Assembly (NCBI GenBank): GCA_900016675.1
Contig: LN483070.1
Coordinates: 1,550,001 to 1,614,000, forward strand
Reading direction: 5' to 3'
Source: Arthrobacter saudimassiliensis
GTDB taxonomy: Bacteria > Actinomycetota > Actinomycetes > Actinomycetales > Micrococcaceae
Length of the DNA: 64,000 nt
Shown: in pieces, positions 1-8,850 of the stretch
Layout: every line of letters starts with the position of its first letter
Position numbering within the stretch: position 1 is the first letter of the stretch
Notes under the pieces: model-generated
Told to the model about the DNA's origin: nothing
What the model saw: the letters and a program-made list of their open reading frames with translations, nothing else
The model's database searches: none
Program-made: the position numbers and the translations under genes

Positions 1-530
1 CCGGGTGCGGGGGTCCGTGCCGTCTCCGGCGCGTTGGCCCGGATCTGCCAGTCCCCGGGCGCGGTGACGTGGAAGGTGAAGGAGGCCTTCAGGTCGGGCT
101 GCTCGAAGTCGGCGAACACGCGCCGCGCATCGGCCGGCTCGTACTGGGTGTACAGGTACACCTGCCCGTCGGCCGGATCCTGGAAACGGTGCATGCCCTC
201 GCCGCTGCGGCTGTAGAGGGCGGCGCCGTCCACCGTCACGGTGTTCACGGCGGCCAGGCCGGGCAGGTGGATCCTCGAGCCGTCCACCACCTGGTCCACC
301 GGAAGCGGCGCACCGTTGAGCTCGACGGAACGGACGCCGCCGTGGATGAAGTCGAGGAAGGTCGCGGCGCCCGGTTCGGCGCATTCAAAACGGATGGTGG
401 CGCGGGAGCGAAAGGCCGGCTCCGACAGGTCCGGGGCGGTGGAAAGGTCCAGCTCGACGTCGTAGGAGCGGACGGTGATCAGGCGGGAGCGTTCGGCCGC
501 CTCGGCGCGGGACAGGTTCTGGTTCGACAC
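1..530 (-). CDS. pepN: Aminopeptidase N (M1 family), N-terminal part only
   Basis: The gene enters from the left edge, so only about 176 N-terminal residues are visible and the HExxH zinc site lies outside. The start is GTG at 530, reading VSNQNLSRAEAAERSRLI, followed by VRSYDVELDLS, which is the characteristic opening of actinobacterial PepN. Later segments such as QVYLYTQYEPADARRVFADFEQPDLK match the M1 beta-saddle domain, including the QYEP...FxxFEQPDLKA signature. The family removes N-terminal amino acids from peptides in the cytoplasm with one zinc ion. It begins 8 bases after the stop of the upstream permease gene on the same strand, so the two may be co-transcribed. The nearby ATG at 538 is out of frame. 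Confident as to family; activity cannot be judged without the catalytic domain. Confidence 0.9.
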   Translation of the reverse strand, partial: MSNQNLSRAEAAERSRLITVRSYDVELDLSTAPDLSEPAFRSRATIRFECAEPGAATFLDFIHGGVRSVELNGAPLPVDQVVDGSRIHLPGLAAVNTVTVDGAALYSRSGEGMHRFQDPADGQVYLYTQYEPADARRVFADFEQPDLKASFTFHVTAPGDWQIRANAPETARTPAP

Positions 531-538
531 CGTTTCAT

Positions 539-1639
539 TCAACCACTAACGGGCACCAGCAGCAGGGCCACGGCCAGCCCGAGGCCGGCGACCAGTGCCC
601 AGGCGGCCAGCGCGGCGGTCACGGCCCGCACGCCGGAGGCGAACAGGGCGCGGATCCTGACTCCGGCGCCCAGGGCGAACAGGGCGGCGGCGAACAGGAG
701 GTCCTGGAGCACCGCCGCGCCCTCCAGCACCGGCGGGGGCACCAGGCCCGTGGTGCGGACCAGGATCATGGCCAGGAACCCCAGCACGAACAGCGGCACC
801 AGCGGGGGCCGTCCGCTGTTCGGCCGGCCGTCCGCCGAGGCGCCGGCCTCCCGGGCGGAGGCGCGGCGGGCGGCGACGCCGGCGGCGGCCGTCATGGGGG
901 CCAGGAGCACCACGCGGGCCAGCTTGACCACGACGGCCGCAGCCAGGGCGGTTGCCCCGGCGGTCTGTGCGGTGGCCACGACCTGCCCGACGTCGTGCAC
1001 CGACGCTCCGGCCCAGACGCCGAAGGTCTCGGGGCCCAAGCCCAGCAGTGCACCGGCGAGGGGGAGGGCGGCGATGGCCAGCGTGCCGCAGAGGGTCACC
1101 AGCGCGATCGGCACCACCGTGTCCTCCGTACGGGTCCTGCGGACGGCGGCCATGGCGCCGATCGCCGAGACGCCGCAGATGGAGAACCCGGCCGCGATCA
1201 GCAGCGGTTCGTCGCCGGGGAGCCGGAACGCCAGGCAGATGGCGTAGGTGCCCGCGAAGGCCAGCAGGACGAGGGCGGTGATCAGACCCAGGGCGGTCCA
1301 GCCGAGCCCGGCGATGTCCACCAGGGACACCTTGAGCCCCAGCAGCACGATGCCGATCCGTAGGAAGCGCCGGGCCGCCAGTGCCAGGCCCGGTTTCCAG
1401 GCCCCTGCGGCGGCCCGTCCGACGCCGGGCAGGTTGGCGGCGAGCAGGCCCAGCACGACGGCCGCCGTGAGCACGGGCACCGCCGGAAGCAGGGCGTGGA
1501 GGAGGTGGGACAGGGCGACGGCGACGGCCGCGGCCAGCAGCCCGGCAACCGGCCGCGGCAGCCGGGGCCCTCGGGCGCCGCCTCCGGACGATGCCGGCTC
1601 CGGCGTGGCGGGCTCGGGCGTTGCGGGGGAGTCAGGCAC
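539..1639 (-). CDS. YeiH/UPF0324-type membrane protein (putative sulfate exporter family)
   Basis: A 366-residue polytopic membrane protein with about ten hydrophobic segments after a Pro/Ala-rich N-terminus. Family-like stretches include LRIGIVLLGLKVSL, AAGFSICGVSAIGA and VWAGASVHDVGQVVATA, which are typical of YeiH (UPF0324) proteins. Members are called putative sulfate exporters, but the substrate is poorly established, so no transport claim is made here. The reading frame is open far upstream into the ATPase gene, but the GTG at 1639 (VPDSPATPEPA) is the sensible start. A TTGGAA-17-CAGGGT promoter-like pair lies just before it, six bases from the GTG, which suggests little or no leader. 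It is divergent from the P-type ATPase (106-bp gap) and probably shares a transcript with pepN downstream. Confidence 0.82.
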   Translation of the reverse strand: MPDSPATPEPATPEPASSGGGARGPRLPRPVAGLLAAAVAVALSHLLHALLPAVPVLTAAVVLGLLAANLPGVGRAAAGAWKPGLALAARRFLRIGIVLLGLKVSLVDIAGLGWTALGLITALVLLAFAGTYAICLAFRLPGDEPLLIAAGFSICGVSAIGAMAAVRRTRTEDTVVPIALVTLCGTLAIAALPLAGALLGLGPETFGVWAGASVHDVGQVVATAQTAGATALAAAVVVKLARVVLLAPMTAAAGVAARRASAREAGASADGRPNSGRPPLVPLFVLGFLAMILVRTTGLVPPPVLEGAAVLQDLLFAAALFALGAGVRIRALFASGVRAVTAALAAWALVAGLGLAVALLLVPVSG

Positions 1640-1745
1640 GCTTCCACCCTGCCCCAGGCACGGCGTGATTCCAAAGCAGCCGCGCCCGCAGGACGGGGCC
1701 GTTGCTACGATGGGTAAACGATCCGCGGACCAGGGGAAATTGCCG

Positions 1746-4568
1746 ATGAGTTCACAGGCCGAAGGTTCAGCCGCAGGAACGTCCACCCCGGAGCAGGTCC
1801 TCGCGGCTCCGTGGCTTTTCCCAGCCGCCGAGGTGGCGGCCGCCCTGGGCACCGATCCTTCCACCGGCCTTGCGCCCGACGACGTGCAGGCCCGCCTGCA
1901 GCGGTACGGCCCCAACCAGCTGGCGGAGGCGAAGCCCCTGCCGGCCTGGCGGAGGATCCTGCGGCTGCTCTCGGACCGGCTGACCATCGTGCTGATCATT
2001 GCCGCCGTCGTCAGCGCCGTCGTGTCCCGGGAATGGGAAACGCCGCTGGTGATCCTGCTGGTCATCATCCTCAACACCGCCCTGAACTATGTTCAGGAGC
2101 AGCGGGCCGAATCCAGCCTGGAGGCGCTGCGCAACGCCTCCGTCGACGACTGCAGGGTGCTGCGCTCCGGCACGCCCGCCACCGTGGAACGCATCGAGCT
2201 GGTGCCCGGCGACGTCGTGCTCCTGGAGGCAGGCGACACCGTCCCGGCCGACGGCCGGATCCTGGAGGCCGTCCGGCTCCAGGTGGCCGAGGCCGCGCTC
2301 ACCGGAGAGTCGAAGCCGACCAACAAGGCCGCCGGACCGCTGCCCGATGCCCAGCTGCCCGTGGCCGACCGCACCAACCTGCTGTTCATGGACACCGACG
2401 TCACCCGGGGCCGCGCCGTGCTCCTGGTCACCGGCACCGGCATGGACACCCAGATCGGCACCATCGCGCACCTGCTCGGAAGCACCGCCGAGGAGAAGAC
2501 CACCCTGCAGCGCAGCATCGACCAGCTGGCCAGGCTGCTGACCTGGATCGCGCTGGCCGTGGTGACGCTGGTGTTCGTGCTGGGCCTGCTGCGCGGAGAC
2601 AGCTGGGAAGCCCTGTTCCTGACGGCCGTCTCGCTGGCCGTCGCCACCATCCCGGAGGGCCTCACCGCCGTCGTGGCCTTCACCCTGGCCATGGGGGCCT
2701 CCCGGCTGGCGGCCCGCGGCGCCATCATCAAGCAGCTGGCGGCCGTGGAAACCCTGGGCAGCACCTCCCAGATCTGCACCGACAAGACCGGCACCCTCAC
2801 CCTGAACGAGATGACGGTCCGGCGGCTGTACACTCCCGCGGGACGCCGGTTCCGGGTCACCGGATCCGGCTACTCCTCCGACGGGAAGATCCTCAGCCCC
2901 GACGAGCAGCCCGTCCCCGGCCTCACCGAGGCCTACCTGACCATGGCCCTGTGCAACGACGCGTCCGTGGAGGACGGGCGGCTCACCGGCGATCCCACCG
3001 AGGGAGCCCTGGCGGTGCTTGCCGAGAAGGGCGGCATCGACGTGGCCGGCGCCCGCGCCTCCCATCCGCGCGTCGCCGAGGTGCCCTTCGATTCGGACTA
3101 CAAGTTCATGGCCACCTTCAACCGCTCCGAACGCAGCGGGCGGGTCCACTGCAACGTCAAGGGAGCGCCCGGCGTCGTGCTTGAGCGCGCCGCGTTCCTG
3201 CTCACCGACGACGGTGCGGTCCCGATGACCCCGGAGGACCGGGAGCGCATCCGGGCCGACGTCGATTCCCTCGCCCAGGCCGGCCTGCGCACCATGGCGG
3301 TCGCCGGCCGGGTGCTGCACGGCCCGCCTCCGGGCAGCGCCGAGGCGCTCTTCGCCGAGGCGGCGGACCTGGTCCTGTATGCCGTCGTCGGCATCATGGA
3401 CCCGCCGCGGCAGGAGGCGGGGGAGGCCATTGCCACCGCGCTGGCGGCCGGCATCGACGTGCACATGATCACCGGAGACCACCTGGTCACGGCCTCCGCG
3501 ATCGCCCGCGACCTGGGCATTCCGGGCCGGGCGGCCGCCGGGGCGGCCCTGGATCGGATGGACGAGGACCAGCTGCGCGCCGAGGTTCCGAACCTGGGCG
3601 TGCTGGCCCGGGTCTCGCCCGAGCACAAGATCCGCATCGTCAAGGCACTGCAGGCGGACGGCTACGTCGTGGCCATGACCGGCGACGGCGTCAACGACGC
3701 CCCCGCGCTGAAGCGGGCCGACATCGGGATCGCCATGGGCATCACCGGCACCGACGTGTCCAAGGGCGCGGCGAAGATGATCCTGACCGACGACAACTTC
3801 GCGACGATCGTGGCCGCGGTCCGCGAGGGCCGCGGCATCTACGACAACATCGTGAAGTTTGTCCGGTTCCAGCTGACCACCGCCTGGGGGTTCGTGCTCA
3901 TCTTCCTGGCGGCGGCGACCTTCGGCTTTGCCGGGGGAGCGCCCTTCACGGCGCTGCAGATCCTGTGGGTGAACATCATCATGGACGGCCCGCCCGCCCT
4001 GGCGCTCGGCGTGGACCGCACGGACCCGGAGGTGATGAAACGGCCGCCGCGGCCGGCCGGCGAGCCGCTGCTCACCGGCCGCAGGATCGCGGTGCTGGCG
4101 CTGCTGGGCATCGTCATGGCGGCGGGCACCTGCACCGTGCTGGTCACCGCCCCACAGATGTTCCCGGAAAGCGCCGGAAACCCGAACTTCGCCACCACGA
4201 TGGCGTTCACCACGTTCGTTTTCTACCAGGTCTTCAACCTGCTGAACGTCCGGTCCGAGACGGGCAGCGTGTTCTCGCTGCGCACGTTCACGAACCGCGC
4301 CATCTGGGTCTCGCTCGCCGCCGTGGTGGTGCTGCAGGTGCTGGTCGTCCAGCTGAGCATCTTCGAGGACTTCTTCGACACGGTGCCGCTGACCTCCGAC
4401 CAGTGGTTCCTCTGCCTGGCGGTCGGCTCCACGGTGCTGGTGGTCTCCGAGATCGGCAAGGCCCTGCAGCGCCTCGCGGCCCGCAGGGGCGGCTCCGGAA
4501 GCCGGCGGCGTCCGGGCCCGGCGGGCGCCGGGGCCCGGCCTGGTCCTTACCAGGGCGAGGGCTTGTAG
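1746..4568 (+). CDS. Cation-transporting P-type ATPase (type IIA, calcium-pump-like)
   Basis: This 940-residue pump couples ATP hydrolysis to cation export across the membrane. In order it shows an N-terminal cation-ATPase domain, the actuator TGES at about residue 186, a PEGL motif in the fourth membrane helix (TIPEGLTAVVAFTLAMG), the phosphorylation site DKTGTLT with Asp346, the hinge TGDGVNDAP near residue 645, and a C-terminal block of membrane helices. PEGL with this architecture is typical of type IIA calcium ATPases, though manganese or other divalent ions are possible. The start at 1746 has AGGGGA eight bases upstream; an in-frame ATG at 1709 is less well placed. The last about 30 residues are a basic, Gly/Arg/Pro-rich tail. 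The 3' end overlaps the convergent SDR gene by 22 bases. Confidence 0.9.
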   Translation: MSSQAEGSAAGTSTPEQVLAAPWLFPAAEVAAALGTDPSTGLAPDDVQARLQRYGPNQLAEAKPLPAWRRILRLLSDRLTIVLIIAAVVSAVVSREWETPLVILLVIILNTALNYVQEQRAESSLEALRNASVDDCRVLRSGTPATVERIELVPGDVVLLEAGDTVPADGRILEAVRLQVAEAALTGESKPTNKAAGPLPDAQLPVADRTNLLFMDTDVTRGRAVLLVTGTGMDTQIGTIAHLLGSTAEEKTTLQRSIDQLARLLTWIALAVVTLVFVLGLLRGDSWEALFLTAVSLAVATIPEGLTAVVAFTLAMGASRLAARGAIIKQLAAVETLGSTSQICTDKTGTLTLNEMTVRRLYTPAGRRFRVTGSGYSSDGKILSPDEQPVPGLTEAYLTMALCNDASVEDGRLTGDPTEGALAVLAEKGGIDVAGARASHPRVAEVPFDSDYKFMATFNRSERSGRVHCNVKGAPGVVLERAAFLLTDDGAVPMTPEDRERIRADVDSLAQAGLRTMAVAGRVLHGPPPGSAEALFAEAADLVLYAVVGIMDPPRQEAGEAIATALAAGIDVHMITGDHLVTASAIARDLGIPGRAAAGAALDRMDEDQLRAEVPNLGVLARVSPEHKIRIVKALQADGYVVAMTGDGVNDAPALKRADIGIAMGITGTDVSKGAAKMILTDDNFATIVAAVREGRGIYDNIVKFVRFQLTTAWGFVLIFLAAATFGFAGGAPFTALQILWVNIIMDGPPALALGVDRTDPEVMKRPPRPAGEPLLTGRRIAVLALLGIVMAAGTCTVLVTAPQMFPESAGNPNFATTMAFTTFVFYQVFNLLNVRSETGSVFSLRTFTNRAIWVSLAAVVVLQVLVVQLSIFEDFFDTVPLTSDQWFLCLAVGSTVLVVSEIGKALQRLAARRGGSGSRRRPGPAGAGARPGPYQGEGL

Positions 4569-5989
4569 TCCTTGAGGAAGACGCCGTACTGGTCGACGCC
4601 GGACTCGCCCATCACGATCGGGTCGTAGACGCGCGCGGCTCCGTCCACCAGGTCAAGGGGAGCGTGGAAGCCCTCCTCGGCCAGGCGTACCTTGGTCGGG
4701 TGCGGACGCTCGTCGGTGATCCAGCCGGTGTCCACCGCGGTCATCAGGATGCCGTCGGTCTCCAGCATCTCGCCGGCGCTGGTCCGGGTGAGCATGTTCA
4801 GCGATGCCTTGGCCATGTTGGTGTGCGGATGCCCCGGACCCTTGTAGCGGCGGGAGAACTGCCCCTCCATGGCGGAGACGTTCACGATGTACTTCCGGCG
4901 CGCCGGGGAGGCGGCCATCGCCGGGCGCAGCCGGTTGACCAGCAGGAACGGCGCCGTGACGTTGCACAGCTGCACCTCGAGCATCTCCAGCGGATCCACC
5001 TGGTCCACCACCTGGGTCCAGCTGTTGATCGGGGCGGTGTCGGGCACCAGCCCGCCGGCGTCGATCGCCGTTCCTGCCTCCATCCGGGCCAGGGAGGAGG
5101 AGCCGGCGGTCAGCGCCAGGGAGGTGACGGCGTCGGCGGCCAGCACCGGGTGCTCCGCCACCGATCCGGCCAGCGCGGTGGGGTGCGCGTCGTAGGTATG
5201 GCCAAAGGTGACCAGCTCCGGCAGCGGCCCGTCCGGCAGCGGGGCAAGCTCGGCGTCGGCGAGCGGCCGGTAGGCGTTCGCGGACCGGCGCACGGTCTGG
5301 GCGGCGTTGTTGATCAGGATGTCCAGCGGGCCGGCCTCGGCGACCGACTCGGCCAGGGACAGCACCTGGGCCGGATCCCGCAGGTCGATGCCGACGATGC
5401 GCAGCCGGTGCAGCCAGTCGGCGGAGTCCTCCATCGCCGCGAAGCGCCGGGCGGCGTCCTTGGGGAACCTGGTGGTGATGGTGGTGTGCGCTCCGTCGCG
5501 CAGCAGCCGCAGGGCGATGTACATGCCGATCTTCGCCCGGCCGCCGGTGAGCAGGGCGCGCCGGCCCGAGAGGTCGGTGCGGGCATCCCGCTTCGCGTGG
5601 CTGAACGCCGCGCATTCGGGGCACAGCTGGTGGTAGAAGGCATCGACCACCGTGTAGGGCTGCTTGCAGATGTAGCAGTTGCGCGGGCGGATCAGCGTCC
5701 CGGCCGAGGGGCCGTGCGCGGCGCTCCTCAGCTGGGCGCCGCGGGTCTCGTCGTCGATGCGGTCGGCGGCGCCGGTGGCGGTCAGGGCGACGACGGCGCG
5801 GTCGGCCTCGGCGACCGCGCTGCGCTTTTCGTTCTTCCGGTGCTTCTTGACGGACTTGAACATCTTGGCGGTGGCCCGCCGGACGGCCACGTAGTCGGGG
5901 TGTTCCTCATCCAGGGTGTGGATGGAATCCAGGACCTTCAGGGTGGTCCGGATGTCTTCCGGGCTAAGCTCCGGGCGTGCGTTGTTCAT
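4547..5989 (-). CDS. SDR-fold protein with N-terminal zinc-ribbon-like domain; catalytic Tyr apparently absent
   Basis: A 480-residue protein in three parts. Residues 1-95 are helical and charged. Residues 105-126 hold two CxxC knuckles (Cys105/108 and Cys123/126) that look like a zinc ribbon. From about residue 140 a short-chain dehydrogenase Rossmann fold follows, with TGGRAKIG at 148-155 as the nucleotide loop and LDILINNAAQT as the NNAG motif. The expected YxxxK catalytic pair reads T-N-M-A-K, so the tyrosine is replaced by threonine, although the lysine stays. The fold is clear; ordinary dehydrogenase activity is doubtful. Its reaction is unknown to me. The start is ATG at 5989, preceded by AGAAGG at a 5-base spacing. 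It is convergent and slightly overlapping with the ATPase, and downstream of glgC. Confidence 0.8.
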   Translation of the reverse strand: MNNARPELSPEDIRTTLKVLDSIHTLDEEHPDYVAVRRATAKMFKSVKKHRKNEKRSAVAEADRAVVALTATGAADRIDDETRGAQLRSAAHGPSAGTLIRPRNCYICKQPYTVVDAFYHQLCPECAAFSHAKRDARTDLSGRRALLTGGRAKIGMYIALRLLRDGAHTTITTRFPKDAARRFAAMEDSADWLHRLRIVGIDLRDPAQVLSLAESVAEAGPLDILINNAAQTVRRSANAYRPLADAELAPLPDGPLPELVTFGHTYDAHPTALAGSVAEHPVLAADAVTSLALTAGSSSLARMEAGTAIDAGGLVPDTAPINSWTQVVDQVDPLEMLEVQLCNVTAPFLLVNRLRPAMAASPARRKYIVNVSAMEGQFSRRYKGPGHPHTNMAKASLNMLTRTSAGEMLETDGILMTAVDTGWITDERPHPTKVRLAEEGFHAPLDLVDGAARVYDPIVMGESGVDQYGVFLKDYKPSPW

Positions 5990-6087
5990 GGGGGCCTTCT
6001 GCTCATCGGTGCCGGTGGACACACGGCGCCGGCGCATCTGGTGCGCCCCCTGAGACTACCGGAGAAGCCGCTGCCCGCCCGTATCCG

Positions 6088-6127
6088 GGGCAGGGGAACG
6101 GTGAATCTCACACCGCCGCCCCTGCCC
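6088..6127 (-). terminator. Long inverted repeat between glgC and the SDR gene
   Basis: A nine-base arm GGGCAGGGG at 6088-6096 pairs with CCCCTGCCC at 6119-6127, and an inner arm CGGTG pairs with CACCG around a seven-base loop. It sits just after the glgC stop in the glgC orientation. There is no T run, so it is a GC-type hairpin terminator or an element of the SDR leader. Confidence 0.5.
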
Positions 6128-6150
6128 TGAGGGCGGGTGCCGCCCGGGTG

Positions 6151-7395
6151 TCAGGGCATCCGGACGTGCTGGCCCTTGCTGAGCACGGTCAGGCCCGAGG
6201 GCGTCACCGTGAAGCCGCGGGCCAGGTCGAGCTCGCGGTCGACGCCGATGGTCGCTCCCGGCGGCACCTGGACGTTCTTGTCCAGGATCGCCCGGGTCAC
6301 CACGGCCCCGCGGCCGACATGGACGTTGTCCATGATCACCGAGCCCTCCACCACTGCGTCCGAGTCCACGTACACGTCCGGGGCAAGGACCGACCCGGTG
6401 ACCGTGCCGCCGCTGATCACCACGCCGTTGGAAATGATGGAGTCGAACGTGGTGCCGGGCTCGCTGCCGGCGCCGCGGACGAACTTGGCGGGCGGGGAAA
6501 TGCTCTGCCGGGTGTAGATCGGCCACTGCCGGTTGTAGAGGTTGAAGGCCGGCACTGGGGAGATCAGGTCCATGTTCGCGTCGTAGTAGGAGTCCAGGGT
6601 GCCGACGTCGCGCCAGTACTTGTGGTCCTGCTCGGTGGCGCCCGGAATCCGGTTCAGGGTGAAGTCGTAGACCCCGGCCTCGCCGCGCTCCACGAACCAG
6701 GGAATGATGTCCCCGCCCATGTCGTGCTTGCTGACCAGGCGCTCCGCGTCCACCCGCAGCGCCTCGACGAGGGCGTCGGTGGTGAACACATAGTTGCCCA
6801 TCGATGCCAGGAACGATCCCGGGTCATCCGGCAGCCCCGGCGTCGAGTCCGGCTTTTCCACGAACGCCGCGATCCGCGCCGGATCCTCGGGATCGGTCTC
6901 GATCACGCCGAACTGGTCAGCGAGCGAGAGCGGCTGCCGGACGGCGGCAACGGTTGCCGGGGCGCCGGAGGCGATGTGCGCCTCGACCATCTGGGAGAAG
7001 TCCATGCGGTACACGTGGTCGGCACCGATGACGACGACGATGTCGGGCCGGGCGTCGTCGATCAGGTTCATGGACTGGTAGATGGCGTTGGCGCTGCCCA
7101 GGAACCAGCTCTTGCCGACCCGCTGCTGCGCGGGCACCGACGCGACGTAGTTCTGCAGCTGCGTGGACAGCCGCCAGGTCTCGGAGATGTGCCGGTCCAG
7201 GCTGTGGGACTTGTACTGGGTCAGCACCACGACCTGCAGGTAGCCCGAGTTCACGAGGTTGGAGAGCGCGAAATCGATGAGCCGGTAGCGGCCGGCGAAC
7301 GGCACTGCGGGCTTGGCCCGGTCCGCGGTCAGCGGCATCAGCCGCTTGCCTTCTCCGCCGGCCAGCACGACCGCCAGAACCTTCTTCAACGCCAT
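6151..7395 (-). CDS. glgC: Glucose-1-phosphate adenylyltransferase (ADP-glucose pyrophosphorylase)
   Basis: A 414-residue enzyme that makes ADP-glucose from glucose-1-phosphate and ATP, the committed step of bacterial glycogen synthesis in the cytoplasm. The N-terminal nucleotidyltransferase signature [15 protein letters not shown] is followed by [18 protein letters not shown], then the substrate segment DHVYRMD. The C-terminal third reads as the left-handed beta-helix with hexapeptide-like repeats that carries allosteric control. Length and motifs match the actinobacterial GlgC family closely. The start ATG at 7395 has GGAAGAGGACG upstream. It is divergent from glgA, an arrangement usual in Actinobacteria, with about 150 bp of shared control region between them. 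Confidence 0.97.
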   Translation of the reverse strand: MALKKVLAVVLAGGEGKRLMPLTADRAKPAVPFAGRYRLIDFALSNLVNSGYLQVVVLTQYKSHSLDRHISETWRLSTQLQNYVASVPAQQRVGKSWFLGSANAIYQSMNLIDDARPDIVVVIGADHVYRMDFSQMVEAHIASGAPATVAAVRQPLSLADQFGVIETDPEDPARIAAFVEKPDSTPGLPDDPGSFLASMGNYVFTTDALVEALRVDAERLVSKHDMGGDIIPWFVERGEAGVYDFTLNRIPGATEQDHKYWRDVGTLDSYYDANMDLISPVPAFNLYNRQWPIYTRQSISPPAKFVRGAGSEPGTTFDSIISNGVVISGGTVTGSVLAPDVYVDSDAVVEGSVIMDNVHVGRGAVVTRAILDKNVQVPPGATIGVDRELDLARGFTVTPSGLTVLSKGQHVRMP

Positions 7396-7544
7396 TGAAC
7401 CCGTCCTCTTCCGTCCGTCCGGGGCGGTTCCCCCGCTCCGGAGCAGGGCGTCCGGCACCGTTGGGCACCGTTTGGATGCCGCACGCCGTCAGTCTGCTGA
7501 TAATCACACTAGATCACATGCACCCCGTGCACTACGTTGGAGAA
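7396..7544. promoter_or_regulatory. Shared glgC/glgA divergent control region
   Basis: This is the only space between the two divergent glycogen genes. On the + strand TACGTT at 7533-7538 lies six bases before the glgA GTG, fitting a -10 box for a leaderless mRNA. On the - strand TAGTGT (complement of 7506-7511) is a possible glgC -10. No clear operator palindrome was found. Confidence 0.4.
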
Positions 7545-8741
7545 GTGCGAGTAGATATGGTCTCCAAGGAATTCCCGCCCGAAATTTACGGCGGCGCAGG
7601 TGTGCACGTGGCTGAGCTCAGCCGCGTCCTGGCCCGGCAGGTGGACCTGCGGGTGCACTGCTTCGGCGCGCCCCGGGAGGAGGACTTCCACGGCGCGAAG
7701 GTGAGCACCTACCAGACGCCGGCCGGGCTGGCCGGGGCGAACCCCGCGGTGCAGACCCTGGGCACCGACCTGCAGATGCTCGGCGACCTGGCCGGCGCGG
7801 ACCTCGTGCATTCGCACACCTGGTACGCGAACATGGCAGGCCACCTGGGTTCCCTGCTGCACGGCATTCCCCATGTGCTCAGTGCCCACAGCCTGGAACC
7901 GCTGCGCCCCTGGAAGGCCGAGCAGCTGGGCGGCGGATACGCCGTCTCCTCCTGGGTCGAGAAGACTGCGTATGACGCCGCAGCGGCGATCATCGCGGTG
8001 TCCGAGGGCATGCGGCGCGACATCCTGCGCAGCTACCCGGAGGTCGATCCGGCCAAAGTGCGGGTGGTGCACAACGGCATCGACGTCGAATTGTGGCGCC
8101 CGGACCCCGACGCCGCGGCCGTGCGCCGCTTCGGCATCGACCCCGACGCCCCCTCCGTGGTGTTCCTGGGCCGCAACACCCGGCAGAAGGGCGTGCCCTA
8201 CCTGCTCCGCGCCGCCGCCATGCTTCCGCCGGACGTGCAGCTGGTGCTCTGCCTGGGCGCGGCCGATACGCCGGAGCTGGCGGCGGAGACGGCGGCGCTG
8301 ATCGAGGACCTGCAGCGCACCCGCCGCGGCGTCATCGTCATTGAACGCATGCTGCCCCGGGCCGAGGTGATCAGCATCCTCAGCTGCGCCACCGTCTTTG
8401 CCTGCCCGTCCGTCTACGAACCGCTCGGCATCGTGAACCTGGAGGCCATGGCGTGCGGCACGGCCGTCGTCGCGAGTGCCACCGGAGGCATTCCGGAGGT
8501 CGTGGATCCCGGGGTTACCGGGCTCCTGGTGCCCCTGGAGCAGGTCGATGACGGCACCGGCACACCGTTGAATCCCGACGTGTTCGTCGCGGACTTCGCC
8601 GCCGCGCTGACCGAAGTGGTGACCGACCCCGGCCTGGCCGAGCGCATGGGGCGGGCCGGCCGCGAGCGGGCCCGCGACCACTTCTCCTGGGAGTCCATCG
8701 GCCAGGCCACCCTCGAGGTCTACCGCTCCGTCCTGTCCTGA
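7545..8741 (+). CDS. glgA: Glycogen synthase, actinobacterial GT4 type
   Basis: A 398-residue GT4-family glycosyltransferase that elongates alpha-1,4-glucan from ADP-glucose (in Actinobacteria it may instead make maltose-1-phosphate for GlgE, as mycobacterial GlgM does). It opens with MVSKEFPPEIYGGAGVHVAELSRVL, the donor-loop signature of the family, and has SEGMRRDILRSYPEV and the C-terminal nucleotide-binding segment CPSVYEPLGIVNLEAMACGTAVVAS. The GTG at 7545 was chosen because relatives start with M-R-V-D and because TACGTT sits six bases upstream; an ATG at 7518 would add nine residues and has no ribosome-binding site. It is divergent from glgC and ends at a strong hairpin shared with the convergent oxidase gene. 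Confidence 0.93.
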   Translation: MRVDMVSKEFPPEIYGGAGVHVAELSRVLARQVDLRVHCFGAPREEDFHGAKVSTYQTPAGLAGANPAVQTLGTDLQMLGDLAGADLVHSHTWYANMAGHLGSLLHGIPHVLSAHSLEPLRPWKAEQLGGGYAVSSWVEKTAYDAAAAIIAVSEGMRRDILRSYPEVDPAKVRVVHNGIDVELWRPDPDAAAVRRFGIDPDAPSVVFLGRNTRQKGVPYLLRAAAMLPPDVQLVLCLGAADTPELAAETAALIEDLQRTRRGVIVIERMLPRAEVISILSCATVFACPSVYEPLGIVNLEAMACGTAVVASATGGIPEVVDPGVTGLLVPLEQVDDGTGTPLNPDVFVADFAAALTEVVTDPGLAERMGRAGRERARDHFSWESIGQATLEVYRSVLS

Positions 8742-8786
8742 GCGGAACCTTCCCGGGGGAAGGGCCGGGCCGGCACCCGGAACAGG

Positions 8787-8829
8787 ACGGGCCTCGGAAC
8801 GCTGACGGGTTCAGCGCTCCGGGGCCCGT
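8787..8829. terminator. Bidirectional hairpin between glgA and the acyl-CoA oxidase-like gene
   Basis: Arms at 8787-8805 and 8811-8829 pair almost perfectly (ACGGGCC with GGCCCGT, and ACGCTGA with TCAGCG) around a five-base loop. It lies between two convergent genes and can serve both. Confidence 0.7.
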
Positions 8830-8850
8830 TCAGTTCCGGGGCCGCAGCCG

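Noticed and set aside
1248-1745. Upstream extension of the P-type ATPase frame (and of the YeiH frame on the other strand)
   Set aside because: Both run through the opposing gene's coding sequence and match no family; sensible starts with a ribosome-binding site or promoter exist at 1746 and 1639.
2093-3643. Long open frames antisense to the ATPase and, similarly, to most large genes
   Set aside because: They follow the codon-position GC pattern of the real gene, have Arg/Gly/Pro-rich or Ser-rich composition and no recognisable domain.
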